NCBI RefSeq assembly: GCF_041276405.1
Contig: NZ_JBGGGT010000002.1
Span: 1,525,001-1,589,000 of the forward strand
From: Microvirga sp. TS319
GTDB taxonomy: Bacteria; Pseudomonadota; Alphaproteobacteria; Rhizobiales; Beijerinckiaceae
Reading direction: 5' to 3'
Length of the DNA stretch: 64,000 bases
Numbering within the stretch: position 1 is the stretch's first letter; each line of letters starts with the position of its first letter. Below, piece after piece: positions 42,056 through 51,948 of the stretch. The translations under genes were made by a program, and so were the position numbers. A model generated the notes under the pieces. It had not been told where the DNA came from. It made no database searches and saw only the letters and a list, made by a program, of their open reading frames with translations.

Positions 42056-43909
42056 TCACTCGGCCTTCGCGGTGATCTTGAGCTTGTTCACGAGTGCCTT
42101 CGGATCGGACGTGAGCATCACGTCCATCAGGCCGAAGCCCGAGGGGTTCTTCGGCTCGGCTTCGATGGTCAGCCTGCCGGGCTTTTCGATGAAGCGCGCG
42201 ATGGCCTTGCCCAGTGCCTGGGCCTGCTCCGAATTGCCGATCATGCTCGAGAGCACGAGCGGCGTTGCGCCTGCGTAGAGCTTCCGCAGGGCCTCCGGCG
42301 AGGCGCCTTCCTCCTTCGCGGCATTGGCCAGATAGCGCTCGACCAGCCCCTTGTTCTCGATTGCGATGCGGGCGGCCTTCGCTTTGGCGCCGATCAGCGC
42401 GGCCGAGGCGGTCGCTTCGTCGGCGCTGAAGAGATCCGGGCTGACATTGCCGATAAGGCCGGTCATGCGCAGGCTTCCCATGTCCTTGCCGTCCATGGAG
42501 AGCTCCGTGATGGCGATCTCCTTCGAGGCCTCGTTCCAGCTGGCAGCGATCACCAGGGAGCCGTCGACGGACTTGTAGCCGAGCGACTGAAGCTGCTGGA
42601 CGAGTTCGTCGTCGCTATCCCCCGGAAGGGCCGTGGAGAAGTCGCGCTGCTCGAAGCGGATATTCGTCGGGATGCCGTTGACGGGCTTGTCCGCCGTGAG
42701 CTCCATGAGGCCCAGAACGACGCGGATCCGCTCGTCGGGCTTGTCCTCGTCCTTGCTCGAAGCATCGATGTCGAGGCCCGTCATGCGCAATGTTCCGAGA
42801 GTGGGAACGAGGCTGCGCAGGGCCGCGCTGTCGAGGTCGGTCAGGGATCGGCTGTCGAGGGACTTGAGCCCTTCGATGGTCGGCGCAAGGGAGAAGCCCG
42901 AGAGGCTGATCGCGCCGACCTTGAGATGGCCGTCCGCGTCGCCGACGTCGATGCCCTCCATGCGCATTTCCGAGCGTTGCGCACCATTCGCGCCGGAATA
43001 GGCCAGGCGCGCGATGGAGCCCGTTCCCTTGTTGTCCTTCCCGTCACCCTTGAATGTGATTCCGGTGGCCTCTACGAGCCCTGCGTCGAAGGCGCCGAGA
43101 AGGTCGGCGGCGATATGCATGAGACGGGTCTGCTCTTCGGGCGTAGTCTCGCCCTTCTGAGCCAGCTCGTCGATGGCCGTGATCGTGCCGTTCCAGGAAT
43201 CCCGCGTCGGACGGGCCATGATGTCCCGGCCACTGAGGCGGGCAACCTGGATGCCGTAGTCGCCACCGGCATCCCTCATGTCGATCTTCTCGATGGAGAA
43301 GGCGCCGTAAATTTTCGTCAGGGGGGCGGAGGCATCCTTCGTGTCGTAGAGTCTGACGAAGGCGGGCACATCGACGTCGCTCACGGAGATCCGCCCGTAG
43401 CTGATCAGGCTCTTGCCCTGGCTGCCCGTACCCTCGACCGCGCTGGCCTCGACCGTCGCGGAGGCGATCCGGCCCTGCGCGATATCCTTCAGCGCGACGT
43501 TCCGATGAAGAGAGGTCTGCGTGTCCTGGCCGATCTTCTGCGTGATCCTCAGCTCGGGAATGGTCACCTGCTTGGCGTCGATCCGGGCGAGCTTGTCGGC
43601 GAGCGGGCCGGATCCGGAGGAGAAGAGGCTTTCGATGTCGCCGCGGGGCACCGAGACGCCCGTGAACGTCACCTGCTTGGCTTCATAATCCGCGCCGCCC
43701 CAGCTGAAGCGGACGTTCTCCAGGGTGAAGCTGTCGAGGGTCTGGGCGAAGGCCGCGCTCCAGAGGGAGGTTCTCACGGCTCCGATGGAGACCTCGTGCG
43801 AGCCGCCGCCTGCGACGAGGTCGCGAAGGACCGTCGGCTCGAACCTCATGGCCGCCGTTCCGGCCACGAGGGCGAGTGCGCACACGCCTGAGCGGTGAAG
43901 AATCTTCAT
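42056..43909 (-). CDS. Large exported protein of unknown function
   Basis: A 617-aa protein from the ATG at 43909 (MKILHRSGVCALALVAGTAAM, signal peptide or N-terminal anchor). The body is rich in beta-type, repetitive segments such as ITFKGDGKDNKGTGSIARLAY, MRMEGIDVGDADGHLKVGAISLSGF and LRMTGLDIDASSKDEDKPDERIRVVLGLMEL. This layout recalls AsmA-like or DUF945-like periplasmic proteins, but I cannot assign a family. It ends with MDVMLTSDPKALVNKLKITAKAE. The gene follows erpA on the same strand after a terminator, so it is probably separate. Confidence 0.8.
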   Translation of the reverse strand: MKILHRSGVCALALVAGTAAMRFEPTVLRDLVAGGGSHEVSIGAVRTSLWSAAFAQTLDSFTLENVRFSWGGADYEAKQVTFTGVSVPRGDIESLFSSGSGPLADKLARIDAKQVTIPELRITQKIGQDTQTSLHRNVALKDIAQGRIASATVEASAVEGTGSQGKSLISYGRISVSDVDVPAFVRLYDTKDASAPLTKIYGAFSIEKIDMRDAGGDYGIQVARLSGRDIMARPTRDSWNGTITAIDELAQKGETTPEEQTRLMHIAADLLGAFDAGLVEATGITFKGDGKDNKGTGSIARLAYSGANGAQRSEMRMEGIDVGDADGHLKVGAISLSGFSLAPTIEGLKSLDSRSLTDLDSAALRSLVPTLGTLRMTGLDIDASSKDEDKPDERIRVVLGLMELTADKPVNGIPTNIRFEQRDFSTALPGDSDDELVQQLQSLGYKSVDGSLVIAASWNEASKEIAITELSMDGKDMGSLRMTGLIGNVSPDLFSADEATASAALIGAKAKAARIAIENKGLVERYLANAAKEEGASPEALRKLYAGATPLVLSSMIGNSEQAQALGKAIARFIEKPGRLTIEAEPKNPSGFGLMDVMLTSDPKALVNKLKITAKAE

Positions 43910-43920
43910 TGTCGGGATCC

Positions 43921-43959
43921 CGCAAAAAGCCGAAAGCCTGAAGGTTCGTTCCTTCAGGC
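43921..43959 (-). terminator. Rho-independent terminator downstream of erpA
   Basis: A perfect 9-bp stem GCCTGAAGG/CCTTCAGGC with a 6-nt loop (43936-43959). On the minus strand it is followed by TTTCGGCTTTTTG, a T-rich tail. It lies 58 bp after the erpA stop. Confidence 0.75.
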
Positions 43960-43993
43960 CGGAATGTCTTCGCAAAAGGCTAATTCGGGCGAC

Positions 43994-44026
43994 AAAGTTT
44001 CACAAGGAGCAAAGTTTCACAAGGAG
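43994..44026. repeat. 17-bp direct duplication at the 3' end of erpA
   Basis: AAAGTTTCACAAGGAG occurs at 43994-44009 and again at 44011-44026, separated by one C. The second copy contains the erpA stop codon and last codons; the first lies just beyond the stop. Confidence 0.85.
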
Positions 44027-44343
44027 AATGAGGTGCCGCAGCCGCAGGAGGCCGTGGCATGGGGGTTCTCGATCTTGAAGGACTGGCCGATCAGGTCGTC
44101 CACGAAGTCGATGACGGCGCCGTCCATGTATTGGATGGACACTTCGTCCACCACGACCCTGGCCCCGTCCTTCTCGATGAGGAGGTCGTCGTCCTGACGG
44201 GTTCGGTCCACGTCGAAGGCGTATTGGAACCCCGAACAGCCGCCTCCATTGACGCTGATTCTCAGCATCGAGCCTTCCGGCTCGGCTGTCATGATCTCAT
44301 TGATGCGGCGGGCGGCGCGCTCGGTCAGGGAAATTCCAGTCAT
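44017..44343 (-). CDS. erpA: Iron-sulfur cluster insertion protein, A-type carrier
   Basis: A 108-aa A-type carrier that passes Fe-S clusters to apo-proteins. The three conserved cysteines are Cys36 (NGGGCSGFQYAF), Cys100 and Cys102 (ASCGCGTSF). MTGISLTERAARRINEI is the typical start; I use the ATG at 44343. The family (ErpA/IscA/SufA) is certain, the exact subgroup less so; ErpA is suggested by length and by its position divergent from dgt-argS, an order known in rhizobia. A 17-bp duplication sits at its 3' end. Confidence 0.92.
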   Translation of the reverse strand: MTGISLTERAARRINEIMTAEPEGSMLRISVNGGGCSGFQYAFDVDRTRQDDDLLIEKDGARVVVDEVSIQYMDGAVIDFVDDLIGQSFKIENPHATASCGCGTSFSL

Positions 44344-44369
44344 CGTACTTCCGGTCCTCATAAGGACAT

Positions 44370-44582
44370 AAGAGCATTTTCAGGCGAAGTGGATACCGGT
44401 TCGCCGCCCGAAAATGCGATCGTACACTATATCCCTTGGTCATTTGCTGCCAAAACGGCAAATGACCAGAGCATCGGACCCAAAAGTGGACTCCACTTTT
44501 GGGATTGAATCCGATGCTCCTACTATAGAACAGCGCATCGTTTGAGCGGAATACCGGATCCACTTTTCCGCACGATGCGCTA
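44370..44582. repeat. Cluster of palindromic repeats between erpA and dgt
   Basis: AGAGCATTTTCAGGCGAAGTGGATACCGGTTCGCC...GAAAATGCG at 44370-44417; GGTCATTTGCTGCCAAAACGGCAAATGACC (44439-44468), an almost perfect hairpin; AGAGCATCGGACCCAAAAGTGG...ATCCGATGCTCC at 44470-44520; and GCGCATCGTTTGAGCG...CCGCACGATGCGCTAG at 44534-44583. They fill the 306-bp divergent gap, leaving little room for ordinary promoters. Confidence 0.85.
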
Positions 44583-44649
44583 GGGTCTTGGACAAGCTCT
44601 TAAGACAAGGTAAGTGCGCCCTGACAAGGCTTCAACCCGAGGATGATCC

Positions 44650-45858
44650 GTGCGGCCCTTTGGCGAGAGATGGCGAGCTCCCTATGCCTGCGACCCATGG
44701 GCGAGCCGTGGGAGACTTTACCCAACGGCAGTTTCGCCGACCCGCAGCGAATTCCAGCGGGACCGGGACCGGATCATCCATTCTTCGGCCTTCCGGCGGC
44801 TTAAGCATAAGACGCAGGTGTTCGTCTACCACGAGGGCGACCATTTCCGCACGCGCCTGACCCATACCATCGAGGTGAGCCAGATCGCGCGCGCCCTGGC
44901 CCGGTCGCTCGGTCTCGACGAGGACCTGGCCGAAGCCCTGGCGCTGTCACACGATCTCGGCCACACGCCGTTCGGCCATACGGGCGAGGACACGCTCGAG
45001 GAATGCATGGCCGGTTTCGGGGGCTTCGACCACAATGCCCAGGCGCTCCGGGTCGTCACACGCCTGGAACGCCGCTATCCGGATTACGACGGGCTCAACC
45101 TGACCTGGGAGACCCTGGAAGGGCTCGTGAAGCACAACGGCCCGCTGCTCGATGCCGAGGGCCGACCGACTCTGCGCTATGCGGCCCGGGGCGTGCCGCT
45201 CGCGATCATGGAATACAACGCGGTGCAGGATCTGGAGCTTGCCACTTTCGCCAGCGGCGAGGCCCAGGCCGCCGCGATCGCCGACGACATCGCCTATGAC
45301 GCCCACGATATCGACGACGGCCTGAGGGCGGGCCTGTTCAGGATCGACGATCTGCGCGAGGTGCCGCTCCTCGATGAGATCCTGGCCGAGATCGACGTGC
45401 GCTGGCCGAATCTCGACCTGTCCCGGCGCATCCACGAACTGACTCGGCGGGTCATCACCCGCTTCGTGGAGGACGTGGTCGCGGAGGGGGACCGGCGGCT
45501 TTCGGCGCTGTCGCCCGAAAGCGCCGAGGAGATCCGCAGGGCCGGCGACACGATGGTCTGCTTCTCCAGGGAGACGAGCGAGGCGGACGCCGCCATCAAG
45601 CGCTTTCTCTATGCCCATATGTACCGGCACCCGGAGGTGATGCGGGTCCGCACCCAGGCGGACCAGGTCCTGCGGGACCTGTTCCGGCGCTTCAAGGCCG
45701 AGCCTGAGCTGATGCCGGAGGAATGGCAGGCGGATCTGCCGCGGGGGGACGAGCCCCGCCTCGCCCGCCGCGTCGCCGATTACATCGCCGGCATGACGGA
45801 TCGGTATGCAATCCTCGAACACCGGCGTTTGTTTGACGTGACGCCGGACTTGCGTTAG
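44650..45858 (+). CDS. dgt: Deoxyguanosinetriphosphate triphosphohydrolase-like protein
   Basis: A 402-aa HD-domain dNTP triphosphohydrolase. The start region ([28 protein letters not shown]) is typical. The metal ligands are in [15 protein letters not shown] (His) and [18 protein letters not shown] (His-Asp) at about residues 68-115, with a later Asp in [16 protein letters not shown]. Length suits the type 2 family of alphaproteobacteria. The start is GTG at 44650. It is followed by argS at 86 bp, a common order in Hyphomicrobiales. It would adjust dNTP pools; substrate preference is unproven. Confidence 0.92.
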   Translation: MRPFGERWRAPYACDPWASRGRLYPTAVSPTRSEFQRDRDRIIHSSAFRRLKHKTQVFVYHEGDHFRTRLTHTIEVSQIARALARSLGLDEDLAEALALSHDLGHTPFGHTGEDTLEECMAGFGGFDHNAQALRVVTRLERRYPDYDGLNLTWETLEGLVKHNGPLLDAEGRPTLRYAARGVPLAIMEYNAVQDLELATFASGEAQAAAIADDIAYDAHDIDDGLRAGLFRIDDLREVPLLDEILAEIDVRWPNLDLSRRIHELTRRVITRFVEDVVAEGDRRLSALSPESAEEIRRAGDTMVCFSRETSEADAAIKRFLYAHMYRHPEVMRVRTQADQVLRDLFRRFKAEPELMPEEWQADLPRGDEPRLARRVADYIAGMTDRYAILEHRRLFDVTPDLR

Positions 45859-45944
45859 GCGCGGCGAAGCCTTTTGAAAGCCGAGCCGCTTCCGGAGCGG
45901 TTTCGCGGCTGGGTCTGACCGGCCGTCCATTGAGATGAAGTGCC

Positions 45945-47708
45945 ATGAACATTTTCGGGTTGTTTGAGAAGCGGGTCGCCGATGCCCTCGGCCGTCTGGC
46001 CGGGCAGGGCCAAATTCCATCGGGCCTGGATGTGAGCCGCGTCGTGGTCGAACCGCCGCGCGATCCGTCCCACGGCGATCTCGCCACCAACGCCGCCATG
46101 GTGCTCGCCAAGGAGGCGCGCATGAACCCGCGCGCGCTGGCCGAGCTGATCGCGGCCGATCTCAAGGACGATCCGCGCGTCACGCAGGTGGAGATCGCGG
46201 GTCCCGGCTTCATCAATATCCGCCTTGCGCCGCAGGTCATGCACGAGGTGCTGCGCGCCGCCGTGGTGGATACGGCCGGGTTCGGCCGGAGCGGGCAGGG
46301 GGGCGGCACCGCCGTCAACGTGGAATACGTCTCCGCCAACCCGACCGGCCCCATGCATGTGGGGCATTGCCGCGGCGCGGTGTTCGGCGATGCGCTCGCC
46401 GGACTTCTCGACTTCGCCGGCTACAAGGTGACCCGCGAGTACTACATCAACGATGCGGGCGCGCAGGTCGACGTGCTCGCCCGCTCGGCCTTTCTCCGCT
46501 ACAGGGAGGCCCTCGGCCAGGATATCGGCGCGATCCCGGAGGGGCTCTATCCGGGGGATTATCTCAAGCCCGTCGGCGAGCGTCTCGCGAAGGAGTACGG
46601 CGAGGGCCTGCTCGGCAAGCCCGAGGCCGAGTGGCTCCCGCTCGTGCGCGAGGCGACCATCAACGCCATGATGGACATGATCCGCGACGATCTCGCGGTG
46701 CTCAACATCCATCACGACGTATTCTTCTCCGAACGCTCCCTGCAGCTCGGCCCCGACGGAGACCGCGTGAAGGAACTCATCACGGAGCTGCGCGGGCGCG
46801 ATCTCGTCTATATGGGACGTCTGCCGCCTCCCAAGGGCCAGAAGGACGAGGATTGGGAGGATCGCGAGCAGCTCCTGTTCCGGGCGACGGCTTTCGGCGA
46901 CGAGGTCGATCGTCCGCTGCTGAAGTCCGACGGCTCCTACACCTATTTCGCCTCCGACATCGCCTATCACCGGTCCAAGTACGACCGCGGCTTCGCTTCC
47001 ATGATCGACGTCTGGGGCGCGGATCACGGCGGCTATGTGAAGCGCATGCAGGCGGCCGTGAAGGCCGTCACGGGCAACCAGGGCGACCTCGACGTCAAGC
47101 TCTGCCAGCTCGTCAAACTCCTTCGCGGCGGCGAGCCCGTGAAGATGTCGAAACGCTCCGGCGACTTCGTGACCCTGCGTGAGGTGGTGGATGAGGTGGG
47201 CCGCGATGCGACCCGCTTCATGATGATCTTCCGCAAGAACGACGCGACCTTGGATTTCGACCTCGCCAAGGTGGTCGAGCAGTCCAAGGACAACCCGGTC
47301 TTCTACGTGCAGTACGCCCATGCCCGCTGCGCCTCGGTGTTCCGTCAGGCGGCGGAGGCTTTCCCCGGGGAGGACTTCTCGGCGGCCCAGCTGGAGAAGG
47401 CCGATCTCGCGATTCTCGGCGACGAGGCGGAGATGGATCTCATCCACCGGATCGCCCAGTTCCCGCGCGTGGTGGAGGCGGCGGCCGAAGCTCACGAGCC
47501 GCATCGGGTCGCATTCTACCTCTACGACCTCGCCAGCGCCTTCCATAGCTTATGGAACAAGGGCAAAGACTTGCCGCAATTACGCTTTGTTAATCTAACT
47601 GATAAAGATTCAACGAAAGCGAGGCTTGCTCTCGTGCATGCCCTCAGGGGGGTGCTCGCATCCGGCCTCGCAATCTTGGGCGTCACGGCACCCGACGAGA
47701 TGCGCTAA
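45945..47708 (+). CDS. argS: Arginyl-tRNA synthetase
   Basis: A 587-aa class I synthetase. The HIGH motif appears as HVGH in [18 protein letters not shown] (about residue 133) and the KMSKS motif as KMSKRSG (about 400). An N-terminal additional domain ([26 protein letters not shown]) and the C-terminal DALR anticodon-binding domain ([15 protein letters not shown] ... [17 protein letters not shown]) are present. The ATG at 45945 is used. Downstream is the SPOR protein gene in the same direction. Confidence 0.97.
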   Translation: MNIFGLFEKRVADALGRLAGQGQIPSGLDVSRVVVEPPRDPSHGDLATNAAMVLAKEARMNPRALAELIAADLKDDPRVTQVEIAGPGFINIRLAPQVMHEVLRAAVVDTAGFGRSGQGGGTAVNVEYVSANPTGPMHVGHCRGAVFGDALAGLLDFAGYKVTREYYINDAGAQVDVLARSAFLRYREALGQDIGAIPEGLYPGDYLKPVGERLAKEYGEGLLGKPEAEWLPLVREATINAMMDMIRDDLAVLNIHHDVFFSERSLQLGPDGDRVKELITELRGRDLVYMGRLPPPKGQKDEDWEDREQLLFRATAFGDEVDRPLLKSDGSYTYFASDIAYHRSKYDRGFASMIDVWGADHGGYVKRMQAAVKAVTGNQGDLDVKLCQLVKLLRGGEPVKMSKRSGDFVTLREVVDEVGRDATRFMMIFRKNDATLDFDLAKVVEQSKDNPVFYVQYAHARCASVFRQAAEAFPGEDFSAAQLEKADLAILGDEAEMDLIHRIAQFPRVVEAAAEAHEPHRVAFYLYDLASAFHSLWNKGKDLPQLRFVNLTDKDSTKARLALVHALRGVLASGLAILGVTAPDEMR

Positions 47709-47815
47709 TATTTTCCCATGCGGATCAACCGCTTGGGAAAGGCGTGTGCCGGATGCTGTCACGTCGTGCCGGCGGAGCGATGAGGGCTCCTGTCGCGTAA
47801 CTGGAGAACCGGCGC

Positions 47816-49288
47816 ATGAGCGAATCAGTGAAGCCCCGTTTTGCCGTCGATCTGAACGAGATCGAGCGGCACCTGGCCCAGGCGGGCTCCCATCCGTCCC
47901 AGCCCGCCGCCGCAACGCGCAACGACCCGTTGGCGGAATTGGCCAGGATCGTGGGCCAGGAAGACCCTTTTCAGGCCATTTTGGCCAATGACGGCGCGGC
48001 GCGGCCGCGTCAGCAGCCGTCGCCGATCGACGAACTGTTCGCTGCCCGCGACAATGTGACGCCCGCCGCCCGCCAGGCTCGGCCGCAGGCACAGGCTGAA
48101 GCGTTTGAAGTCTCGGCCTTCGACCGGGCCGGTTATGCGCGGACGGAGGCACCTCGCGGCCGGGCGTCGGCCTATGGCTATCAGCAGGCCGCTCCGGTTC
48201 AGCCGCAGGATTCCCATGATCAGGGAGCCTATGCGGACGAATATTACGACCAGGCCGACGGCTACGGTCAGGTGGATGGATATGGCCAGGCGGACGGCTA
48301 CGGCCAGGATGATTACGCGCAACCTGACCGCCTCGACTATCCGGCAGTTCGCAAGCCCCGCTCCCGCAAGGGATTGGTGGCCGTGGGCGCAGTCCTCGGC
48401 GCGATCGCCGTGGTCGGCGCTGGTGCCTATCTCTTCATGGGTTCCTCCGGCCCCGTGGGCGGAGAGCCGATCCTGGTCCAGGCGACCAAGGCCCCGGTCA
48501 AGGTCCAGCCTCAGAACCCGGGCGGGGTCGAAATTCCGAACCAGAACAAGCAGATCTACGAGCGTACCCAGACCACCGACACCAAGGTGGTGAACCGCGA
48601 GGAGCAGCCCGTCGACGTCAAGCAGGCCATGCATTCGAACGGCTCCGCCATGGCGGACGCCACGGGTGCGACGGCCGCGAGCGCCGCATCCCAGAGCCGA
48701 GGCACGCCGAACAGTCTGAATCTCGGAGAGCCGCGCAAGGTCCGTACCGTCACGATCCGCCCCGATGGATCCATGGTCGGCGCTCCCGAGGCGCCGGGTG
48801 CCCGTCCGGCTTCCGCTGCCGCGCCTGCGATGACGATGCCGGCTACCGCTCAGCCGAAACCGGTTTCGCCCTCGGCGACGCCCGTAGCGGCGCCCGCCAC
48901 GCCCTCGTCGGCGCCGAAGCCCACGCCGGCGGCAGCGACCCCTGTCAATCCGGTGCCTGCCGCTGCCCCCGCGCCGCAGAGGGTGGCCTCCGCTCAACCC
49001 ATTCCCGTGGCCGCTCCCGCGGCGACCGATACGACGACCACGGCGGCCGGAGGCTATGCGGTCCAGCTCGGGCTGGCCAATTCGGAAAGCGCAGCCGAGA
49101 CGGCCTTCGCCTCCTATCAGAGAAAGTACTCGGACCTCGAGGGATTGCCTTCTATGATCCGCAAGGCCGAGGTGAACGGCAACACGATCTTTCGCGTCCG
49201 GGTCGGACCCATGTCGCGGGAAGAGGCCTCCTCCCTCTGCTCCAAGTTGCAGGGACAGGGCGGTCAGTGCTTCGTGGCCAAGAACTGA
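47816..49288 (+). CDS. SPOR-domain cell division/envelope protein
   Basis: A 490-aa bitopic protein. A cytoplasmic N-terminus (about 1-180) includes three copies of the hexapeptide DGYGQ(V/A/D) near 148-165. A membrane helix follows at about 186-207 (GLVAVGAVLGAIAVVGAGAYLFM). A long Ala/Pro-rich periplasmic linker (about 215-405) leads to a C-terminal SPOR domain (about 412-490: GGYAVQLGLANSESAAETAFASYQ...FRVRVGPMSREEASSLCSKLQ). SPOR domains bind septal peptidoglycan lacking stem peptides. Placed before nagZ, it fits an envelope-maintenance role. Confidence 0.9.
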   Translation: MSESVKPRFAVDLNEIERHLAQAGSHPSQPAAATRNDPLAELARIVGQEDPFQAILANDGAARPRQQPSPIDELFAARDNVTPAARQARPQAQAEAFEVSAFDRAGYARTEAPRGRASAYGYQQAAPVQPQDSHDQGAYADEYYDQADGYGQVDGYGQADGYGQDDYAQPDRLDYPAVRKPRSRKGLVAVGAVLGAIAVVGAGAYLFMGSSGPVGGEPILVQATKAPVKVQPQNPGGVEIPNQNKQIYERTQTTDTKVVNREEQPVDVKQAMHSNGSAMADATGATAASAASQSRGTPNSLNLGEPRKVRTVTIRPDGSMVGAPEAPGARPASAAAPAMTMPATAQPKPVSPSATPVAAPATPSSAPKPTPAAATPVNPVPAAAPAPQRVASAQPIPVAAPAATDTTTTAAGGYAVQLGLANSESAAETAFASYQRKYSDLEGLPSMIRKAEVNGNTIFRVRVGPMSREEASSLCSKLQGQGGQCFVAKN

Positions 49289-49348
49289 CGGCCCGTCTCG
49301 ACGAGAAGACTTCTTGACCCCTTCCATCAAGGGACTTAAGGCGCGGGC

Positions 49349-50368
49349 ATGAAAACCCGCGCCTTTATCGCTGGCTGCGCCGGCCATGAGCTGACCCCCG
49401 ACGAGATCGCCTTCTTCAAGGAGGCGGCGCCCTGGGGGTTCATCCTGTTTCGCCGCAACGTCGACAGCCCCGAGCAGGTGAGGGCGCTCTGCGCCTCGCT
49501 GCGGGAGGCGGTCGGGCGCGAGGAGGCTCCCATTCTCATCGACCAGGAGGGCGGGCGGGTCCAGCGCCTGGGGCCGCCTCATTGGCCGAAATATCCGTCC
49601 GGCGCCGCCTATGGCGCCCTCCATGCCAACGACCCCCTCGTCCAGCGGGAGCTGGCCCGACTCGGCGCGCGGCTGATCGCCCATGATCTGCGCTCCGTCG
49701 GCGTGACCGTGGACTGCCTGCCCGTCCTCGACGTGCCGTCGCCCGGCGCGCACGACGTCATCGGAGACCGGGCCTACGGCAAGACGCCGGAGAAGGTGGC
49801 CATCCTGGGCCGCGCGGCCGCCGAAGGGCTCCTGGCCGGCGGCGTCCTGCCGGTGATCAAGCACATTCCCGGCCACGGCCGGGCCGGGGCCGACAGCCAT
49901 CTGGCGCTGCCCGTCGTCGAGGCGACCCGCGAGGAGCTTGAGCGTCACGATTTCGCGCCGTTCCGCATGCTGACCGACATGCCGCTCGCGATGACCGCCC
50001 ATGTGGTCTACACGGCGCTGGATCCGGAGCATCCCGCCACGACTTCCGCCGCGGTCATCCGGGACATCATCCGCGGCCATATCGGCTATGACGGCCTCCT
50101 GATGACCGACGACCTCTCCATGAAGGCCCTCTCCGGCTCCTTCCGGGAGAAGACGGAGGCCGCCTTTGCGGCAGGATGCGACATGGCCCTGCATTGCAAC
50201 GGTCAGATGGAGGAGATGTCGGCCGTGGCCGAGGCATCCCCGGTTCTCGAGGGGGAGCCCCTGCGCCGGGCCGAGACCGCTCTGGCCCGGATCCGTCACG
50301 AGCCGGAGCCGCTCGATCCTGTGGATGCACGGGCAAGACTCGATGCCGCCCTTGCGGTGACGATGTAA
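49349..50368 (+). CDS. nagZ: Beta-N-acetylhexosaminidase (peptidoglycan recycling)
   Basis: A 339-aa cytoplasmic glycoside hydrolase family 3 enzyme that removes GlcNAc from recycled muropeptides. The conserved loop KHIPGHGRAGADSHLALPVV at about residues 170-190 carries the catalytic Asp/His pair. LLMTDDLSMKALSG near 252-265 holds the nucleophile Asp. Length is typical of NagZ. It begins 60 bp after the SPOR gene and precedes scpA by 39 bp in a conserved alphaproteobacterial cluster. Confidence 0.94.
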   Translation: MKTRAFIAGCAGHELTPDEIAFFKEAAPWGFILFRRNVDSPEQVRALCASLREAVGREEAPILIDQEGGRVQRLGPPHWPKYPSGAAYGALHANDPLVQRELARLGARLIAHDLRSVGVTVDCLPVLDVPSPGAHDVIGDRAYGKTPEKVAILGRAAAEGLLAGGVLPVIKHIPGHGRAGADSHLALPVVEATREELERHDFAPFRMLTDMPLAMTAHVVYTALDPEHPATTSAAVIRDIIRGHIGYDGLLMTDDLSMKALSGSFREKTEAAFAAGCDMALHCNGQMEEMSAVAEASPVLEGEPLRRAETALARIRHEPEPLDPVDARARLDAALAVTM

Positions 50369-50407
50369 GCGCCGCAAGCTCGAACCCGCTTCAGTAGAGT
50401 ACGCCCC

Positions 50408-51217
50408 ATGGCCAAGCCCTTACCGTTCGAGGACGTCGAGCCCACCGCCGAGCGCGCGGACAGCGAGCCCGCGCTTTTCGTCGACGTGGACGGGTTCGAG
50501 GGCCCGCTCGATCTTCTGCTGGAGCTTGCCCGCCGCCAGAAGGTCGATCTGCATCGCATCTCGATCCTGGCCCTGGCCGAGCAGTACATCGCCTTCATCG
50601 AAGAGGCGCGCCGCATGCGCCTGGAGCTGGCGGCCGATTACCTCGTCATGGCGGCCTGGCTTGCGTACCTGAAGTCCCGCCTTCTGCTGCCGGAGCCTCC
50701 CAAGGGCGAGGAGCCGAGCGCGGAGGATCTGGCGACCGCCCTGGCCCTGCGGCTGCGCCGCCTGGAGGCGATCCGCGAGGTCGCCAAGAGGCTCGGCGAA
50801 CGGTCCCTCCTGGGCCGCGACGTCTTCGGCCGCGGCGCGCCCGAACCCGTGATCGTTCATAGGGACGCCCGCTACGAAGCCGGCCTCTACGAGTTGCTCA
50901 AGGCCTATGCGCAGCAACGGCAGGTGCAGTTCAACAGCCGGGTTTCCCTCCACAAGCGCAATGTCTGGTCACTGATTGACGCCCGTGACGCTCTGGAGCG
51001 CCTCGTCGGCCACCTCGATGACTGGGTGACGCTCGATACCTATCTGGTGGAGTACATGGTCGAGCCGTCCATGCGGCCCACCGTTCTGGCCTCGGCATTG
51101 TCCGCGACCCTCGAGATGGTCCGCGAGGGCAAGCTCACGATCAGGCAGGACGAAGCCTTCGCTCCGGTCTGGGTCAAATCCGTCGCCGACCCGGCCGAGA
51201 CAGGAGCCCAACCATGA
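50408..51217 (+). CDS. scpA: Segregation and condensation protein A
   Basis: A 269-aa kleisin-type partner of SMC. The N-terminal SMC-binding region is VDVDGFEGPLDLLLELARRQKVDLHRISILALAEQYIAFI. The middle has the family pattern AADYLVMAAWLAYLKSRLLLPEP. The C-terminal winged helix includes TVLASALSATLEMVREGKLTIRQDEAF. It overlaps scpB by 4 bp, as usual. In alphaproteobacteria it supports chromosome compaction and segregation. Confidence 0.95.
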   Translation: MAKPLPFEDVEPTAERADSEPALFVDVDGFEGPLDLLLELARRQKVDLHRISILALAEQYIAFIEEARRMRLELAADYLVMAAWLAYLKSRLLLPEPPKGEEPSAEDLATALALRLRRLEAIREVAKRLGERSLLGRDVFGRGAPEPVIVHRDARYEAGLYELLKAYAQQRQVQFNSRVSLHKRNVWSLIDARDALERLVGHLDDWVTLDTYLVEYMVEPSMRPTVLASALSATLEMVREGKLTIRQDEAFAPVWVKSVADPAETGAQP

Positions 51218-51948
51218 TGGACGAAACGGCCGGCATGCAGGATGCCGGATCATCCGAAGAGACGTCGGTCGAGCGCCACGTGCCCGATCACGGCGAGGCG
51301 ATGCGGATCGCCGAGGCTCTTCTGTTCGCCTCGGCCGCGCCGCTCAGCGCGGCCGAGCTGGCAGGTCGCCTGCCCGAAGGCGCCGATATCGATCAGATCC
51401 TGAAGGACCTCCAGGGGCTGTATGCGCTCCGGGGCGTCAACCTCGTCCGGGTGGCGGGCAAATGGGCCTTCCGCACGGCGAGCGATCTCGCCTTCGTACT
51501 GGCCCGCGACGTAGTCGAGCAGCGCAAGCTCTCCCGCGCCGCCATGGAGACCCTGTCGATCATCGCCTACCACCAGCCGGTCACCCGCGCGGAGATCGAG
51601 GAAATCCGCGGCGTCGCCACCTCCAAGGGGACTTTGGACCTGCTGCTGGAAACCGGATGGATCCGCCTTCGCGGCCGCCGCAAGGTGCCGGGGCGACCCG
51701 TCACCTACGGGACGACCCCTGCCTTCCTCGACCATTTCGGCCTGGACGCGATCGAGGACCTCCCGGGCCTCGAGGAGCTGAAGGGCGCGGGCTTCATCGA
51801 GGGCCGCGTTCCCTCCGACATGTCCGTGCCGGTCCCCTCGGATGCGGAGGCGCTGCGCGCGGACGAGGATCCCCTGGATCAGGACGAGCTGTTCCAGGAG
51901 CCACTCGAGATGCATCAGACGGTGATGGACGAGACGGGAAGGGAATGA
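51214..51948 (+). CDS. scpB: Segregation and condensation protein B
   Basis: A 244-aa ScpB of two winged-helix domains: AMRIAEALLFASAAPLSAAELAGRLP, then the second with LSRAAMETLSIIAYHQPVTRAEIEEIRGV and LLLETGWIRLRGRRKVPGRPVTYGTTPAFLDHFGL (family signature). It has an acidic C-terminal tail of about 45 residues. The start overlaps scpA by 4 bp, and its own stop overlaps the start of an ABC ATPase gene by 4 bp. In related genomes tatA normally follows scpB directly. Confidence 0.95.
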   Translation: MMDETAGMQDAGSSEETSVERHVPDHGEAMRIAEALLFASAAPLSAAELAGRLPEGADIDQILKDLQGLYALRGVNLVRVAGKWAFRTASDLAFVLARDVVEQRKLSRAAMETLSIIAYHQPVTRAEIEEIRGVATSKGTLDLLLETGWIRLRGRRKVPGRPVTYGTTPAFLDHFGLDAIEDLPGLEELKGAGFIEGRVPSDMSVPVPSDAEALRADEDPLDQDELFQEPLEMHQTVMDETGRE

